Shown here: positions 21,436 to 21,680 of the stretch, one piece after another
Layout: every line of letters starts with the position of its first letter
Position numbering within the stretch: the stretch's first letter is position 1
From: a virus
Length of the DNA: 21,680 bases
Virus record (IMG/VR): IMGVR_UViG_3300035698_003746
Location: 1 to 21,680 of that record
Strand: one strand, 5' to 3'
The notes under the pieces: model-generated
The model's input: the letters and a program-made list of their open reading frames with translations, nothing else
Told to the model about the DNA's origin: nothing
The model's database searches: none
Position numbers and translations under genes: made by a program

Positions 21436-21680
21436 ATGTCAATCATAGTGGTAGATCAAGAGGGAAACTGCTTCATAGCTTCCCAGTTTCTTGTCGACAC
21501 TACCAGTGTTAGTTGCTGGTCGTCTGATGATCCCGGTGACTACTCCGAAGGGGTCATTGATTCCGCCTACTTCACAGCCAGGTGGTCTCCCTCATGGTAC
21601 GAGTCGCACAAACGAGCACGCATTCAACTTGATGGTAGTACTATACTCGGTCTCCCTGGGCTCGCCTACAAGGGAGACGG
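21436..21680 (+). CDS. Partial gene running off the end of the window, at least 81 codons
   Basis: An open frame starts at ATG 21436 and continues without a stop to the end of the window. The readable protein is at least 81 residues, with alternating hydrophobic and polar residues (SIIVVD, CWSSDD, YFTARWSPSWYE, RIQLDG) typical of beta-rich tail-tip proteins. The ribosome binding site upstream is weak (AAGG close to the start). The gene is co-directional and follows the preceding stop after 18 bases, so it probably continues the tail operon. No family could be assigned from the fragment. Confidence 0.65.
   Translation, partial: MSIIVVDQEGNCFIASQFLVDTTSVSCWSSDDPGDYSEGVIDSAYFTARWSPSWYESHKRARIQLDGSTILGLPGLAYKGD

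Noticed and set aside
1-21680. tRNA genes, integrase, attachment site or transposon
   Set aside because: No cloverleaf-type sequence, recombinase motif, terminal inverted repeats or target duplications were seen on either strand.

Overview
The window is one continuous, entirely plus-strand block of a tailed double-stranded DNA bacteriophage (or prophage) genome. It runs from the end of an early or accessory region, through DNA packaging and head formation, to the start of the tail-tip genes. The large terminase, HK97-type portal, HK97-fold major capsid protein, head-tail joining genes, tail tube genes, tail assembly chaperones and a 1269-residue tape measure, with no sheath gene, point to a siphovirus-like virion. 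There is no integrase, repressor, tRNA or endolysin here, so lifestyle cannot be judged. The host is not identifiable. Most starts have strong Shine-Dalgarno sequences (GGAGG type), which argues against Bacteroidota; the even base composition and the divergence of the genes suggest an uncultured or little-studied phage.

Layout. 1-1923: a short unknown gene, an ERCC4/XPF-type nuclease, and two overlapping unknown genes. 2027-3671: a patatin-like phospholipase, a small lipoprotein-like membrane protein and a small cationic protein, all just before the packaging genes. 3652-6156: large terminase and portal. 6259-8746: a zinc-ribbon / Dam-type adenine methyltransferase / XkdF-like protease fusion, then a scaffold-like protein with another zinc ribbon. 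8748-11347: major capsid protein, terminator, an unknown structural protein, and a tandem pair of paralogous proteins of which the second has a 76-residue Thr/Ser-only tail. 11392-14041: connector (with an inserted domain), a one-helix membrane protein, a small beta-type protein, head closure, HK97 gp10-like and tail terminator-like proteins. 14045-15008: two paralogous tail tube proteins, the first with a 39-residue Thr/Ser tail. 15082-21680: two-part tail chaperone, tape measure, two unknown tail-tip proteins and the start of another gene.

Most notable are: (1) two unrelated virion protein families, one near the capsid gene and one in the tail tube slot, are each duplicated, and in each pair exactly one copy carries a Thr/Ser tail with a nearly identical end, which looks like a virion-wide surface modification or display scheme; (2) an adenine methyltransferase is built into the capsid maturation protease polypeptide; (3) a patatin/lipoprotein/cationic-peptide cluster lies in front of the terminase; (4) the mRNA between the capsid-proximal genes holds structures that may set protein ratios: two textbook terminators and a hairpin that could mask a ribosome binding site. 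All family assignments come from reading motifs and gene order, without database searches.
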